Source: Circinella minor (Eukaryota; Mucoromycota; Mucoromycetes; Mucorales; Lichtheimiaceae). Taken from it: a DNA stretch of 64,000 nt. The stretch spans positions 1 to 64,000 of the forward strand of contig JAEPRB010000099.1 of NCBI GenBank assembly GCA_016758965.1. Direction: 5' to 3'. Under the pieces are notes generated by a model. The model had not been told where the DNA came from and did not search any database. It saw only the letters and a program-made list of their open reading frames with translations. This document shows positions 35,979 through 47,382 of the stretch, piece by piece (within the stretch, counting starts at the first letter, position 1; the number at the start of each line of letters is the position of its first letter). Made by a program: the position numbers and the translations under genes.

Positions 35979-38159
35979 ATGTCTTTCTTGCGTACTCGTC
36001 TTCCTCAAATCGCCCGCTCTGTTTCTTTAGTGGGTCGTCAAGCTCCATATGTTGCTCGGTAAGAATGATAGTTGTGTGTGTGTGTGTGGGGGAGGTGAGA
36101 GGAAAAGACTTTCGGTCTGAACAATTGGAATTTTTTTTATTTTATTTTTGGTTGGATGAAGAGAGTATCTAATTCATGTTTACTATGGTTGTATATTTTT
36201 GTCATTATTTATATACGTATATATATAGCAACTATTCTTCTATGACCTACTCTGGTCCTTCGGTCACTGATACTCCCCCTACTTCTCTCCACTCATTCAC
36301 TGAAGAAGAGCTCATGCTTAAGGATACTGGTAAATTACAGTTCAATAAGAAAACCCCGCGAATTTCTTCCCATACAGCAAAAAAATGACTGATCCCATTT
36401 TTTTTTACATATGATAGTCGCCCGTTTTGCTCGTGAGGTTGTTCAACCCCGCGTACGCGCCATGGATGAAGCTGAAGTTATGGATAAGGAAATCATTAAC
36501 TCTATGTTCGAAAATGGGGTAAGTTTCAATATACATATGTAATTTTGTTTTTGAGATTCTTTTCACGTGTATCATAGACCTGACATAAGCGTAAATTATT
36601 ATTTTTAAGTTGATGGGTCTCGAAACTGAAGCGGACCTTGGTGGTGCTGAATGTTCGTTTACTGCTGCTATTCTTGCTGTTGAAGGTAAATTTTATAATT
36701 CATTTCATTCTTGATTAAAGCTTCATATATGTTGTAGATGAGGGGATAAAGAAAGAGTTCTTTTTGTTTATTCTTACACTCTTTTTTTTTTTTTTGTTTA
36801 TAGAGTTGGCCAAAATTGACCCCTCCATTAGTGCCTTGTGTGACATTCACGTAAGCAAGATCCCACATTGCCCCTTAGAAATTTTCTGTCATAAAATAAG
36901 TAAAAAAAAGACTCACGTTACTACTTTATTATGTAATTAGAATACTTTGACCAACACTGTCATTCGCAAGTGGGGTAACAAGGATTTGAAGGAAAAATAT
37001 TTGACTCGTCTTGCCACTGATACCGTTGGTAGTTTCTGTATCTCTGAAGCTGGTGCTGGTTCTGATGCCTTTGCTCTTCAAACTCGTGCCGAAGATAAGG
37101 GTGATCATTACGTTTTGAATGGTGGTAAGATGTGGATTAGTAACTCAGGTGAAGCTGATATCTTTGTTGTCTTTGCCAACGCGTAAGTTTTTTTTTTAAT
37201 CTTTTTTTTTTTATATATATCAAACTGATAAATAATCTATAATGTATTGTTTATATAAACTAATCTATATGGAAATAATTTTTATATAGTGATCCTTCCA
37301 AGGGTTATAAGGGTATTACTGCCTTTATTGTTGAAAAAGAATGGGGTGTTGAAATTGCCAAGAAGGAAAAGAAACTCGGTATCCGCTCTTCCTCCACTTG
37401 TGTTTTGAACTTTGATGACGTCAAGGTTCCCAAAGAAAACGTTTTGGGTGAAGTTGGTCAAGGTTACAAGTATGCTATTGATTCCTTGAACGAAGGCCGT
37501 ATTGGTATTGCTGCTCAAATGATTGGTGCTGCTCAAGGTGCTTATGAAATTGCTTTACCTTACATGTTTGAACGTAAGCAATTCGGTAAGCCTATTGGTA
37601 GTTTCCAAGCTATGCAACATCAATTTGCTCAAGGTAAGAATTCTATTCTTGAATAATTTTTTTTTTTTTGGGGGAGAAGTATAAACAATTAAACTTGGAA
37701 TATATGTGATTAATAATAATAATAAAAAAAAAACTTTGATTTCTAGTTGCTTGTGAAATTGAAGCCGCCAAATTGATGACTTATAATGCTGCTCGTCTTA
37801 AGGAAGAAGGCAAACCATTCGTCATGGAAGCTGCTATGGCCAAGTTCGTTGCTGCTAAGGTTGCTGAACGTGCTACTAGCTATGCTGTTGAATGGATGGG
37901 TGGTAATGGTTTTGTTCGTGAAACTGGTGTTGAAAAGTTCTACCGTGATGCCAAGATTGGTTCCATTTATGAAGGTAAATAAAAAAAAAAGGGGGGAAAG
38001 AAAATTCATGTATTATTAAAAGAGGGAGAACTTGAAGGAGTTAGATGATGTAATGCAAATGATGAATTGAATCACTTATTTTAAAATAATTATTATTTAG
38101 GTACCAATAACATGCAATTGGAAACCATTGCCAAGATTATCTCTACCAAGTATAAATAA
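35979..38159 (+). CDS. ACADSB: Short/branched-chain acyl-CoA dehydrogenase, mitochondrial (ACADSB type)
   Basis: Flavoenzyme that oxidises 2-methyl-branched and short acyl-CoA esters in isoleucine/valine breakdown and passes electrons to ETF. Nine exons: 35979-36058, 36229-36329, 36418-36518, 36610-36685, 36804-36850, 36941-37182, 37290-37633, 37747-37974 and 38101-38159, all in phase, giving 425 residues. The N terminus [21 protein letters not shown] is a typical mitochondrial presequence. Family blocks: [39 protein letters not shown] (FAD/substrate contact), [46 protein letters not shown], and [11 protein letters not shown]. The catalytic base is Glu406 in IGSIYEGTNN, matching the ACADSB position rather than that of isovaleryl-CoA dehydrogenase. 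Codon use is strongly biased, suggesting high expression. Substrate preference is inferred from similarity. Confidence 0.93.
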
Positions 38160-39159
38160 ATATAATACTCTTTTTTTTGTTACTTGATAATAATAAGCAT
38201 TATATATAGAGAAAAAACAAAAACAAAAAACCAAAAAGAATCCTCTCACTTATCCCGCACACATCACTTAATGTATATTTTTCTCCATTCCCTGTTATTT
38301 TCGAATAATCATTATTAAACAAAAGAAAATATATCCTGTTATGATATTTCTCTCTCTTTTGATTTCTTTTAAAGATATAAACAAAACATGTATAACAAAT
38401 AAATAAACTCATTTGTAAAAAAAAAAAAAAAAAAATCAAAGAACCAGTCGTTATTGCCACCTTTGTTTATTTAATCCCACGCTTTGTTATTATTACTGTT
38501 ATTGTTTATTTTGGGACAGTAAATATTATTGCGGCTGTCGTCGTCAGTTTATACATGGGTTATGTTTATTAAAAAACGTCTAACTTTTTTTAGTCGTAAG
38601 AATTCTTTACGTATTCTTTTAGAAATTTATAATTATTTGAAATAAGCTACGTAGAATGATACCATATTCTATTATCACACTACATTATTTTTATTTTATT
38701 ATCATCATTCTCTCCCCTCTTTTGCTTTTGTATGATTCTTTTTTCAAGAATAATAAATTATACATTGCGTTCCGCCGGACCGTGGAAAAATTTAAAAAGA
38801 GTATGTAATCTTGCGACTTATTGCGAGTCATTAACAGGTTTTTGACAGCTTATATGGTGTAGATATTATATGATTCTATTGTAATATGCCCATAACATCT
38901 TATATTCTCCCACGATTGAAAGCTTGTCAAGGTCTCGAAAACGATACCTGTCAATAAATAATTTTCAATGGATGAGAAAAAAAAAAGTTAGTTTTCTACC
39001 CAACATACGATTACTTTTGGGGAAATACATTCATGGCATGAATTTATAATTACAACTTTTCGATTTTTTAAAAAAAAAAGTATAAAAGAAAGTCATTTTC
39101 TTAGTGTTTCAAGAAAAAAAGTACAAAATATCAAGTCTATTTGATAACCAAGAACAAAA
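38160..39159. other. Intergenic, AT-rich
   Basis: 1 kb between two same-strand genes. It includes an A run near 38419-38435 and likely the polyadenylation region of the dehydrogenase. No coding region recognised. Confidence 0.5.
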
Positions 39160-40444
39160 ATGTCTCAAAAGCATACTCTCTGTATTACCAATGTCGATAG
39201 TCTTGTTGGCTATGCTGTTGCCTGTCGTCTTTTGGAAGGTCGAAAAGAACTTCAAAACATGCAAATTCGATGTCTTTGTCGCAACAAGGAAAAATTAGAT
39301 GATATCGAACGTTTAGGTGGTGAACTTATGCAAGTCAATTATCAAGATCAAAATCAATTGCGTCAAGCTATGAAGGACGTTCGTTGTGTCTTTTTGTTAC
39401 CTGAACATTCATCCCAACGAGTTCAAGAAGCTGAAAATGTGATTAAGGCTGCTAAACATCAAAGTGTAGAACATATGGCCATGAAATCCTGGTAAGAAAC
39501 AAAAAAAAAAAAAAAAAGATCAACCATCTTTTTTTATTTTATTTTATTTATATATACTTTCTCTCTCTCTCTCTCTCTCTTTTTTTTTTCTCCATCTCCT
39601 TTTCTCCTTATATGTATATATAAACACTATTAAAAAAAAAGATCATCATCTTATTGACACTAAACTATAAACTAAAATTATATATATAATTAAAAAACAC
39701 TAACTTATTTTAATTATTTCTTAATTAATTTCAAAAAAATAAAATAAAATTAGGATTGGCGTTGAGCATGTCAAGCAACAAGACAGTCAACAATTCAAGA
39801 ATATGCACGAATATCTAAAGATTGAAGAAATGGTCAAGCAAGAATTCAGTGGTTCAAAACATTGTGTTACTCGTATTCCTCTTTTAAATCAACTCTTTTA
39901 TTTAATGACTCCTATGGCTGAAAAGCAACAAGCTCTTTGTTTGCCCATTAAACAAGAATCTAAATGGGGTTCCATTGATTTACGTGATATGATTGATGGC
40001 ATGTTTAACCTTATTCGTGAACAAGTGGGTAAACAATCATTTGTGAGTCAAAAGCAACTTTATCGTCTTACACCTTCTCAAAATTGGAAGGGTGAACAAA
40101 TTGCCCGTGGTATGGCTATTGCTCTTGACAAGAGTCCTGAGCAATTCAAGTACAAGCATATCAGCAGTCATGAATGGCAAGAATATATGCGTGAACGTAA
40201 GGATGATCAACGTTTCAAGGACCGTCCTCATGGTGAACAAGGAACTGAAAAACCTTATACTATGCCTATTAGTATTTACTTCCACAATGAACTTATTCAA
40301 GAACTTATGGAATGGTTTGAACTCGCTTCACAAGATCGTGTCGATGTCACTACCAAGGACTTGAAAGAGATTTTACAACGTGAACCCAGAAACGTGGAAG
40401 AATACTTTAAGAACAATCGCGACCAGTTCCGTCGTTTCCGCTAA
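39160..40444 (+). CDS. NmrA-like / atypical short-chain dehydrogenase fold protein
   Basis: Two exons, 39160-39491 and 39754-40444, give 340 residues. The layout matches NmrA-like NAD(P)-binding regulators: an N-terminal beta-alpha unit (HTLCITNVDSLVGYAVACRL), then RCLCRNKEKLDDIERLGGEL, QVNYQDQNQLRQAMKDVRCVFLLPE and later a helix-rich C-terminal part. The usual glycine-rich dinucleotide loop GxxGxxG is not intact (TNVDSLVGYAV keeps only the last glycine), so catalysis or normal cofactor binding is doubtful; NmrA itself senses redox state and is not an enzyme. The C terminus is rich in charged residues (KNNRDQFRRFR). The 262-base intron is unusually long here and holds CT and A/T tracts. Function unknown; fold call moderately confident. 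Confidence 0.68.
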
Positions 40445-41039
40445 AGAATTTAAGGAGTAAAAAAAAAAAAAAGCTTAGTTTTTTTTTTTTTTTTTTTTTT
40501 TAGTAGTAGTAAATTGTAGTAGTAATGTTTTCTTCTTTTTTTACTCTCCTCCTTTTTTTTTTTCTCTTTCATCCACAAATTTTGTTCAAATAATAATAAA
40601 AACCAGCTTTACTTGTTGTTGTATCCATTAATTATAATAATAGTTGTTAAAATGGATTATATGGTTGCTGTTGCATCGAAGGGGGTAAGGTAAACGATAA
40701 GAGTGGAATCAAAAAAAAAAAAAAAAAGAAGGAGCTTTCCAAATTTATATAATAATGTATTTTATTTTATTACTACTATTATTCTTATTTCGATCAACAT
40801 GAAACTGATTATATAAATATGCAACAATATTCAGTTTAACCTGCACCTTCTTTCTTCTTTCTCTTCTCTTTTCTCTTCATTCTCTCCCTTATTTATCAAA
40901 AAACTTTCTCTCTCTTTTTTTTTTTAATAATATTATTAATAATAAAGCACACATTTTTTTTTTTAGTTATTCAAAAAACTTTTTTTTGCCCGCCACTTTA
41001 TTTATTTTCTGTCGAACCTCCTTTTTTACTATTATTGCC
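40445..41039. other. Intergenic, homopolymer-rich
   Basis: Contains several T and A runs, including ~23 T near 40479-40501, and a pyrimidine-rich stretch up to 41039 that is probably the leader of the Ndt80-type gene. No other gene seen. Confidence 0.5.
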
Positions 41040-41180
41040 ATGACAATGACTCATTCACCTTCTGCTGTCATGACCTTGGCTAATCATCATCATTACAGAT
41101 CCCACTCTATGCCTTTAACAATGAACGAAGACGAGTAAGAATATTTTCTTGTTCTCTCAAAGTCCAAATTTTTTTTCTTT

Positions 41181-41229
<49 letters not shown>

Positions 41230-42929
41230 TAAAACGGAAGAGTCGTTGTTACTATGGTTACTTTTGAGTACACCGCTCGATTTATTAAAAAAAAAGAAAA
41301 AAAAAACTCGCGTTTATTATTTTTTTTTTCTGTTTCCTTACAAAGAGAAGCCTGTTTATAATCTAATTCCTGTTTTTATGATATTTTATTTTGAAATAAT
41401 ATAAAAAAAAATATATAGTAAACCACGATCGTCTCAAAGTACACCTTATGCAAGACCGAGTAGTAAACGGTCAATTTCACCATCATCAGATGGTGAAGCT
41501 GGTTACATCTTTGGTGCAACACGAATGCATGAAAGCTTATATACCGACGATGGAAACAAGTAAAGTTTTATTTTTAATACCGATAATTTTTTTTTATATG
41601 TATAATAAATGAAAAAAAAAATGCATGCTCCCCTCAATTCATCCCCTCCCCATTTATTTTTTTATTCTTCCTTGTTGTCTTTTTTTTATTTTTATTTTTA
41701 TTTTCCTTTCTAAATACGTAATAATAATATATATATATATATATATATTAGATGTGGAGTTGAAATCCAATGCAAGATGGATCGTGGGTTCTTTTTGGCT
41801 GAAGATAAATGGACTTGTTATCGTCGTAATTATTTTCAATTGACAGGAACTTTTATTATAACACGAGACGGTCCATTTTATATAGAAAAACAACATCATC
41901 GTGTTCGAAACTTTTATTTTCAATTAAGTGCACGACAACTTGAAGCTGACTTACAAGTTAAACTTATTCAATTAACCCCCAAACGCGACAAGGGGCCACA
42001 AAACGACCCACCAGTTTTAGCTATTCAGCCGATCATCGTATCGCCGCCTTTCGGGACTCCGCCTATCGTTTCAGGAGAATCGGCTATGGCTACTGCTGCA
42101 ACATTTGAACGGATTCAATTCAAATCAGCAACGGCGAATAATGGTAAAAAAAGAGCTTCACAACAATTTTTTGTTCTTGTCATGGAATTATTGGTAGAAT
42201 TGGATAATGGTGAACGACACACGGTCGCTAGTTCACAATCTTTACCTTTAGTTGTGAGAGGTCGTAGTCCGGGACATTATGCGGATAGTGGAAGACGAAA
42301 AAAACAAATAGTATCCCCTTCTTCTTCTACGAGTAGTATAGCAACAAAAGGATCAGGAACAATGGTTACTTCTATTGCTACGACATCACCACCCGATGTA
42401 CCTTTACAAAATTATAATCCACATACATGGCATCTGTTGCCAAGTACATCTGTAGGTTATTATCCACCACCTCCTCCTCCACCACCATTAACACCGCAGC
42501 AACATCAACAAGAAAAACAACAACACCAGGAAATTTTGCCTGTTGCTCCGCACCACTCTCATCCAATTTCTCCGCCATTGGATTTCTCTTACTTTGCACC
42601 GCATGGTCGGTCACAAAGTGCAAATGTACCTCTTATTATGAATCAACATCATGCTCGTTGGGATTTTTCACCTTCCTCTTCTTCATCAGGACAAACTATA
42701 TTAGCAGAAGAAAATAGTAATAACAATCATATGGATCATAGAACTACCACATCTACCGACGATAATAATAATAATAATAATAATAACGGTACCATGTATG
42801 ATACCAAGTTCTTTCATTGTTATTCATCCTATTCTGCTGCACTTTCCGGTATGTAAAAACAAGAAAAAGAGATAAACATAACATGAAAAAAGTTCTAAAC
42901 TTGTATTTTTTTTTCTTTCAGATGACTAG
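41040..42929 (+). CDS. NDT80/PhoG-like DNA-binding transcription factor
   Basis: Ndt80 family factors (Ndt80 in yeast meiosis, XprG/VIB-1 in moulds for starvation, proteases and cell death) bind DNA through an Ig-like fold. Exons 41040-41134, 41419-41559, 41752-42848 and a last 8-base piece 42922-42929 give 446 residues. The DNA-binding domain runs from about residue 79: CGVEIQCKMDRGFFLAEDKW, TCYRRNYFQLTGTF, then QQFFVLVMELLVELDNGE and SLPLVVRGRSPGHYAD, the family's best signature. The rest is low complexity: Ser-rich, a proline run near 42466-42490, Gln/His stretches and an Asn run near 42760-42788. Not splicing the last intron also gives 446 residues, ending at 42856. Intron 1 contains a ~40-base T run. 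Target genes cannot be inferred. Confidence 0.88.
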
Positions 42930-43482
42930 ATCACGCGTTTGAAATACATTTTCAACCAATTTATTATTATTATTATTATTATTATTGTTCATATTATTAT
43001 CATTATTACGTATTATTATTATGCTTATATTATCATTATATTTCTACTCACCTTGTGCTATTTTTACTCCTTTTCTTATTTCCATCCACTTCCAGTTCAT
43101 TATAGCCTCTCTCTCTTTCTATATATAAAGTTTGTATTATCGTAGTGCATTTTATTATTATTGTTATTTACTTTCAACCATTCTTTTTCAATCACCTTTT
43201 TTTTTTAAAAAAAAAAAAAAAACCTCAATCCTACTCCTTATTTTTTTTTATACACTTCACACGCTCTTCTTACACATTTTTCTTTCCAAGATAGTATATT
43301 ATTCTTTCCCATCTTCCTCCCCCCTTTTTTTCTCCCCGTTCTTTTTTGTTGTCATCTTTTTTTTTTTTATACAAACAAAAGATTTTTTTTTTTTGAAAAA
43401 AAAAACACACACACAAGTTATAATTAGTTTCAAGTTCTATACAAAACTGTCATTTATAATTATTTCTAAAGATAAAAGTAAT

Positions 43483-43528
<46 letters not shown>

Positions 43529-43627
43529 TTGACTATAAAATCCTGCTTTCTAAGAAAAAAAAAAAGTAAAGATTTTTTTTTTTTTGTTATGTACAATAAA
43601 TTTTTTTTTGGGGGGATTTCATCCAGT
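42930..43627. other. Convergent 3' intergenic region with long A/T runs
   Basis: Between the Ndt80-type stop and the AFG1 stop. Dominated by ATT repeats near 42961-42986, T runs, and ~30 consecutive A near 43484-43515. The long frame at 43132-43569 is a by-product of these low-complexity runs and not a gene. Confidence 0.6.
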
Positions 43628-45372
43628 TCATTGTAAATTTCTATCCACCCATTCTTTACTTTGCATTTGTACTAAACGAGATAAAGCACGTTGAAAAGCA
43701 AAAGCTTCTTCTTGACCAGAAAATAAAGGAGATTCAATTTCATCCGTCACATGTAAATCATCCATCATGGCACGCATACCAACATCTATTTCTTCTGCTC
43801 CTTCTGTTGCATTAAATATATGAATAAAATCACTTTCTGCACTAGCAATTAATGTGACTTGAGATTCATATAAAGCATCAATTAATGTAATAAATCGACG
43901 TGCCATAGCACGATGCTTGAGTGTCATACAAGGAATATCCGTTAAGACCACAGTATGGAAATGTTGAACAATTTGAAGATAATCAGCAGCACTTAATGGT
44001 TTATCACACATTTCAGCAAAAGAAACTTTAGCAACACCATCTACTTGAGCAGGTATCGTCAATGAACGTTCCAAAAAATTCAATGTCATGGGTTTCATGG
44101 GCTTGTTTTGAGTTAATTGTTGTGTCAAAGCTGTGATCTTGTTTTGGGTGTCTTGATTTAAGGGGTAAAAATAGGTTTTCGTCATTTCACGCTCGATTTG
44201 GCGATAGTCGGTACCTGAATTCAAGCTTAATACATGACATTTCTCCATAAGTAAATCAATGCATGGCAAAAATGATTGTCGTTGAATACCATTTTGGTAA
44301 AGTTCGGTTGGATGACGATTTGAAGTGGTGACAAGAACAACACCTCGACTAAATAATTCTGTAAATAATTTACGTAAAATCATCGCATCAGCAATATCGG
44401 TCACTTGAAATTCATCAAAACATAAAACGTAAGCGTCTCGAACAAGATCGTCTGCAATGGGACCCAGTGGATTTGGAAGATGAGGTTGTGATGTTTTAAT
44501 CGAATGAATACGTGCATGTAAATCAAGCATAAATGCATGAAAATGAACACGTCGTTTACGTTGAATAGGTAATGTTTCATAAAATAAATCCATCACCATG
44601 GTTTTACCAGTACCCACTGTTCCATAAACATATAATGATTTGGGTACATTATCGGGTATCTCGGTTGCCATGTCAGTAGTCATAGATTTACTTTTATTAA
44701 GCCATTTTGAAAACTAAAATAAAAAATATGAAATTAGCTTTATAAATCTCTTTTTTTTTAATCGAACATTATTCATCCTTTTGGATCCAAATAATAAACT
44801 TTCTTTTTTTTTTTTTTTTTGCTTACAGATCGAAATAAATTTTCATCTTGATTTTTATTAGGTGCAGCAACACCCGATTGTGCTGTACCTTTAATTTCAG
44901 GTGGATGATAATGTTGTAATTCGTTCCATAATTGATCTAATTGTTCAACAATATGACGTTGATGTTTATCTGCTCGTACACGTCCACCTGATACAGTCAA
45001 TGCATCATATTGTGCCAAAGGGGACACTGCATAAAAATTAAAACGAATATGCATATAAGTTTTCCTAAATAATATTGCCTTTTTTTTTTTTTTTGCCATG
45101 ATTTAAAAAAAAAAAAAAAACTTACTCAATGCATCTGTCGTTGATTCATTAAAAGGGGTACTACTAGTAACAGTAGCTGCAGCCGTAGCAGAGGATGAAT
45201 GGCATCGAGTTATTATTTTTGTTTGTCGTAAAAAAACTTCATTTTTATTAGAATGAACAATAGTTTTTCTTTTTAAAACAGTGGTTTGTAAAGTACGTAT
45301 TTGAGGTCGACTTGATATTTTTGTTTTCAAAATGTGTCGAGAAATGTTACTTGGTAACTTTGTGCGAAACAT
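43628..45372 (-). CDS. AFG1: AFG1/LACE1-like mitochondrial AAA-type ATPase
   Basis: ATPase of the inner mitochondrial membrane that helps degrade or assemble respiratory-chain subunits. Exons 45126-45372, 44827-45026 and 43628-44713 give 510 residues. The N terminus ([20 protein letters not shown]) is basic and acid-free, a mitochondrial presequence. The AFG1 domain begins at [22 protein letters not shown]. Walker A GTVGTGKT is at 180-187, Walker B VLCFDEFQ has Asp249/Glu250, and sensor/arginine region [20 protein letters not shown] follows. Later family blocks are [20 protein letters not shown] and [22 protein letters not shown]. Length is normal. Intron 1 contains T14 and A16 runs. It diverges from the unknown gene at 46208, sharing an ~835-base promoter region. 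Confidence 0.93.
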
Positions 45373-46207
45373 TTTTAATAATGTTCAAAAAAAAAATAGT
45401 ATTAATAATAATAATTATAAAAAGAAGCCCCCAAAAAAAAAGAACCCCTTTTTTGCGGGGTTGTTCGAGTTTTTTTTGTTTTCTCTATCTCTCAGGGGGT
45501 GAAAAGGAAACATTTCAACATTATCGGAAATTCTATTTTCCAATGCATTTTTTGATTGGTTTGCTTAGAAAAAAATATGAAACAAATGCTCTTTTTTCTT
45601 CGTCTGTAGGAAACCTTTGTTCAAGTTTGGGGAAGGGATCGTTGCTTTTCAGTGTTAAAAAAAATTATGTTTTGTTAAAAGAAGTTTTGTATTAATTAAA
45701 AGTAATCTGTAAGAAAATATTAACTCGGTGGCTATTCCTTGATTAAAATGACTTACTATCGTTGCTTTAGTTGAAAGTAGGTTCAATGATGATGATTTGC
45801 CTTGAAATCATAATATACTGTTAAAGTTAAAGAGGTTTCTTTTATAATTACAGTACGTAGTGGATCTAGTGTTGTAATCATTGGATACCATGAATTGATT
45901 TCAAATAATAATAAATGTGTTCCCAAAATTTATTAGAGTCATATATAAGGTCTTCTAGAACATACTTTTTTTAGTTTAATTGTTTCATGATACAATTTTT
46001 TTTTATCATGACCCTTTTTTAGAGAATAATGCCGTTTCAAATTTTATTTATGCAAAATCCCAAAACATAATAAACGAATAACGTTTTCATGCAAAAAAAA
46101 AAAAAAAAAATCATACTTCATTTGTTCCATCAAACAAAAGAGTAAACCCATGTAAAAAAAAATAAGATTGACACTAAATAAAATCGTCATATGTAGCGAC
46201 AATTTTT
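45373..46207. other. Shared divergent promoter region
   Basis: Between AFG1 (minus) and the unknown gene (plus). AT-rich with short direct words and an A18 run near 46094-46111. No other gene; the frame at 45312-45695 overlaps the AFG1 start and looks random. Confidence 0.5.
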
Positions 46208-47122
46208 ATGAAAGACTTTTTCTTTTTCTCATTCTATAATTGTCTATTAAATAATATGTTATCTAAATTATCTCACGACCTATTTTTATTCCATCGTTAT
46301 TATCAAGAAAAAAATCATTCGTTACCACTTGATCCTTGGATTCGACACTTTAATTCACATTCTCCATGGATCATTCCTATATTCATTCATCATCATCCTT
46401 ATTTTTATTTTATTCAACGTTGGCTTATTGATTTAATTACTTCATTTTGTTCACCTCGTGATAATATTCTTTCATTATTATTCCCTAATTCTATTGAACC
46501 TTCATCAACATTTAATATTTTTTGGGAACTTTTTTATCGAACATTAAATAATTATTATCCTCGTGAACAATCTTCTCTATTATATAATTCTTATATACAA
46601 CGTTTTTTACTTGACTTTTCTTTAAATATTACCCCTGAACTTTCATTTACTATGAATCAAGTTCAAAACAAACATCTTAAAATCATCATGACCAATGCTT
46701 TTTTTTATTTCTCTCCTCTTTCTTCTGTTAATATTTTAACTATTAAAAAAAATCCTTATTATCGTAATATCATTTTAACTTTTTTTCGTATATTAAATAA
46801 TCAACCATCATCTGTTCAATCTTTCTTTATAAAACATTCTCAATTTCTTCTTCCTCATCATCCTTCTTCTTCTCCTATGAATTCTAATCATTTTATTTTT
46901 CTTCCAATACCTTTTCATTTAATATCATCTTATTCATTTCGTTCTAATTTTCTTCCTTATTTATTTCTCAACAATCATCATTCTTCTTTTATAAAATCTT
47001 TAAATCCTTTTACAATAAAGACCTATACCTATAATCACCCTAAAATTGTTCATCATTTACCTATCTCATTTCCTTGCTTTTCTAATAATATTGGTTTCCC
47101 TTTCCCTCAATCAAACCTTTAA
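46208..47122 (+). CDS. Unknown intronless protein, Phe/Ile/His-rich
   Basis: I do not recognise this 304-residue frame. The first Met is at 46208; MLSKLSHDLFLFHRYYQEKN, starting at about 46256, is a more natural start because the preceding residues are mostly Phe from a T run. It has no introns, unlike nearly all neighbours. Codons strongly favour A/T at the third position and composition is skewed to Phe, Ile, Leu, Asn, Ser, His. Segments such as DPWIRHFNSHSPWIIPIFIH, YFIQRWLIDLITSFCSPRDN and FNIFWELFYRTLNNYYPREQ look like amphipathic helices rather than membrane spans. The last third is Ser/His/Pro-rich. The long uninterrupted frame and sensible N-terminal half support a real gene. No function proposed. 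Confidence 0.5.
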   Translation: MKDFFFFSFYNCLLNNMLSKLSHDLFLFHRYYQEKNHSLPLDPWIRHFNSHSPWIIPIFIHHHPYFYFIQRWLIDLITSFCSPRDNILSLLFPNSIEPSSTFNIFWELFYRTLNNYYPREQSSLLYNSYIQRFLLDFSLNITPELSFTMNQVQNKHLKIIMTNAFFYFSPLSSVNILTIKKNPYYRNIILTFFRILNNQPSSVQSFFIKHSQFLLPHHPSSSPMNSNHFIFLPIPFHLISSYSFRSNFLPYLFLNNHHSSFIKSLNPFTIKTYTYNHPKIVHHLPISFPCFSNNIGFPFPQSNL

Positions 47123-47382
47123 GTCTTTGGATATTGTATATAATCAAATTCATTTTTACAGTATATAACTATAATATCACATCAATTATTTATATTTAGC
47201 TTTATTATGAAATTAGTTTTTTAAATACTAGATTAAAAATTAATAGGATGGAACAAAAAAGAAAAAAAAGGTCGGAGGAACAATAGTTCTACAAATTCTA
47301 TCAGAAAGAGAGACAGAACAACACGTAACGTTTTTTTTTTTTTTTCTTTTTCTTTTTCTTTTTTCTTTTTCTTCAATAAACC

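Noticed and set aside
43132..43569. A 145-codon open frame on the plus strand
   Set aside because: It is built from T and A homopolymers (Phe, Lys and Ile runs) in a convergent 3' region and has no protein-like core.
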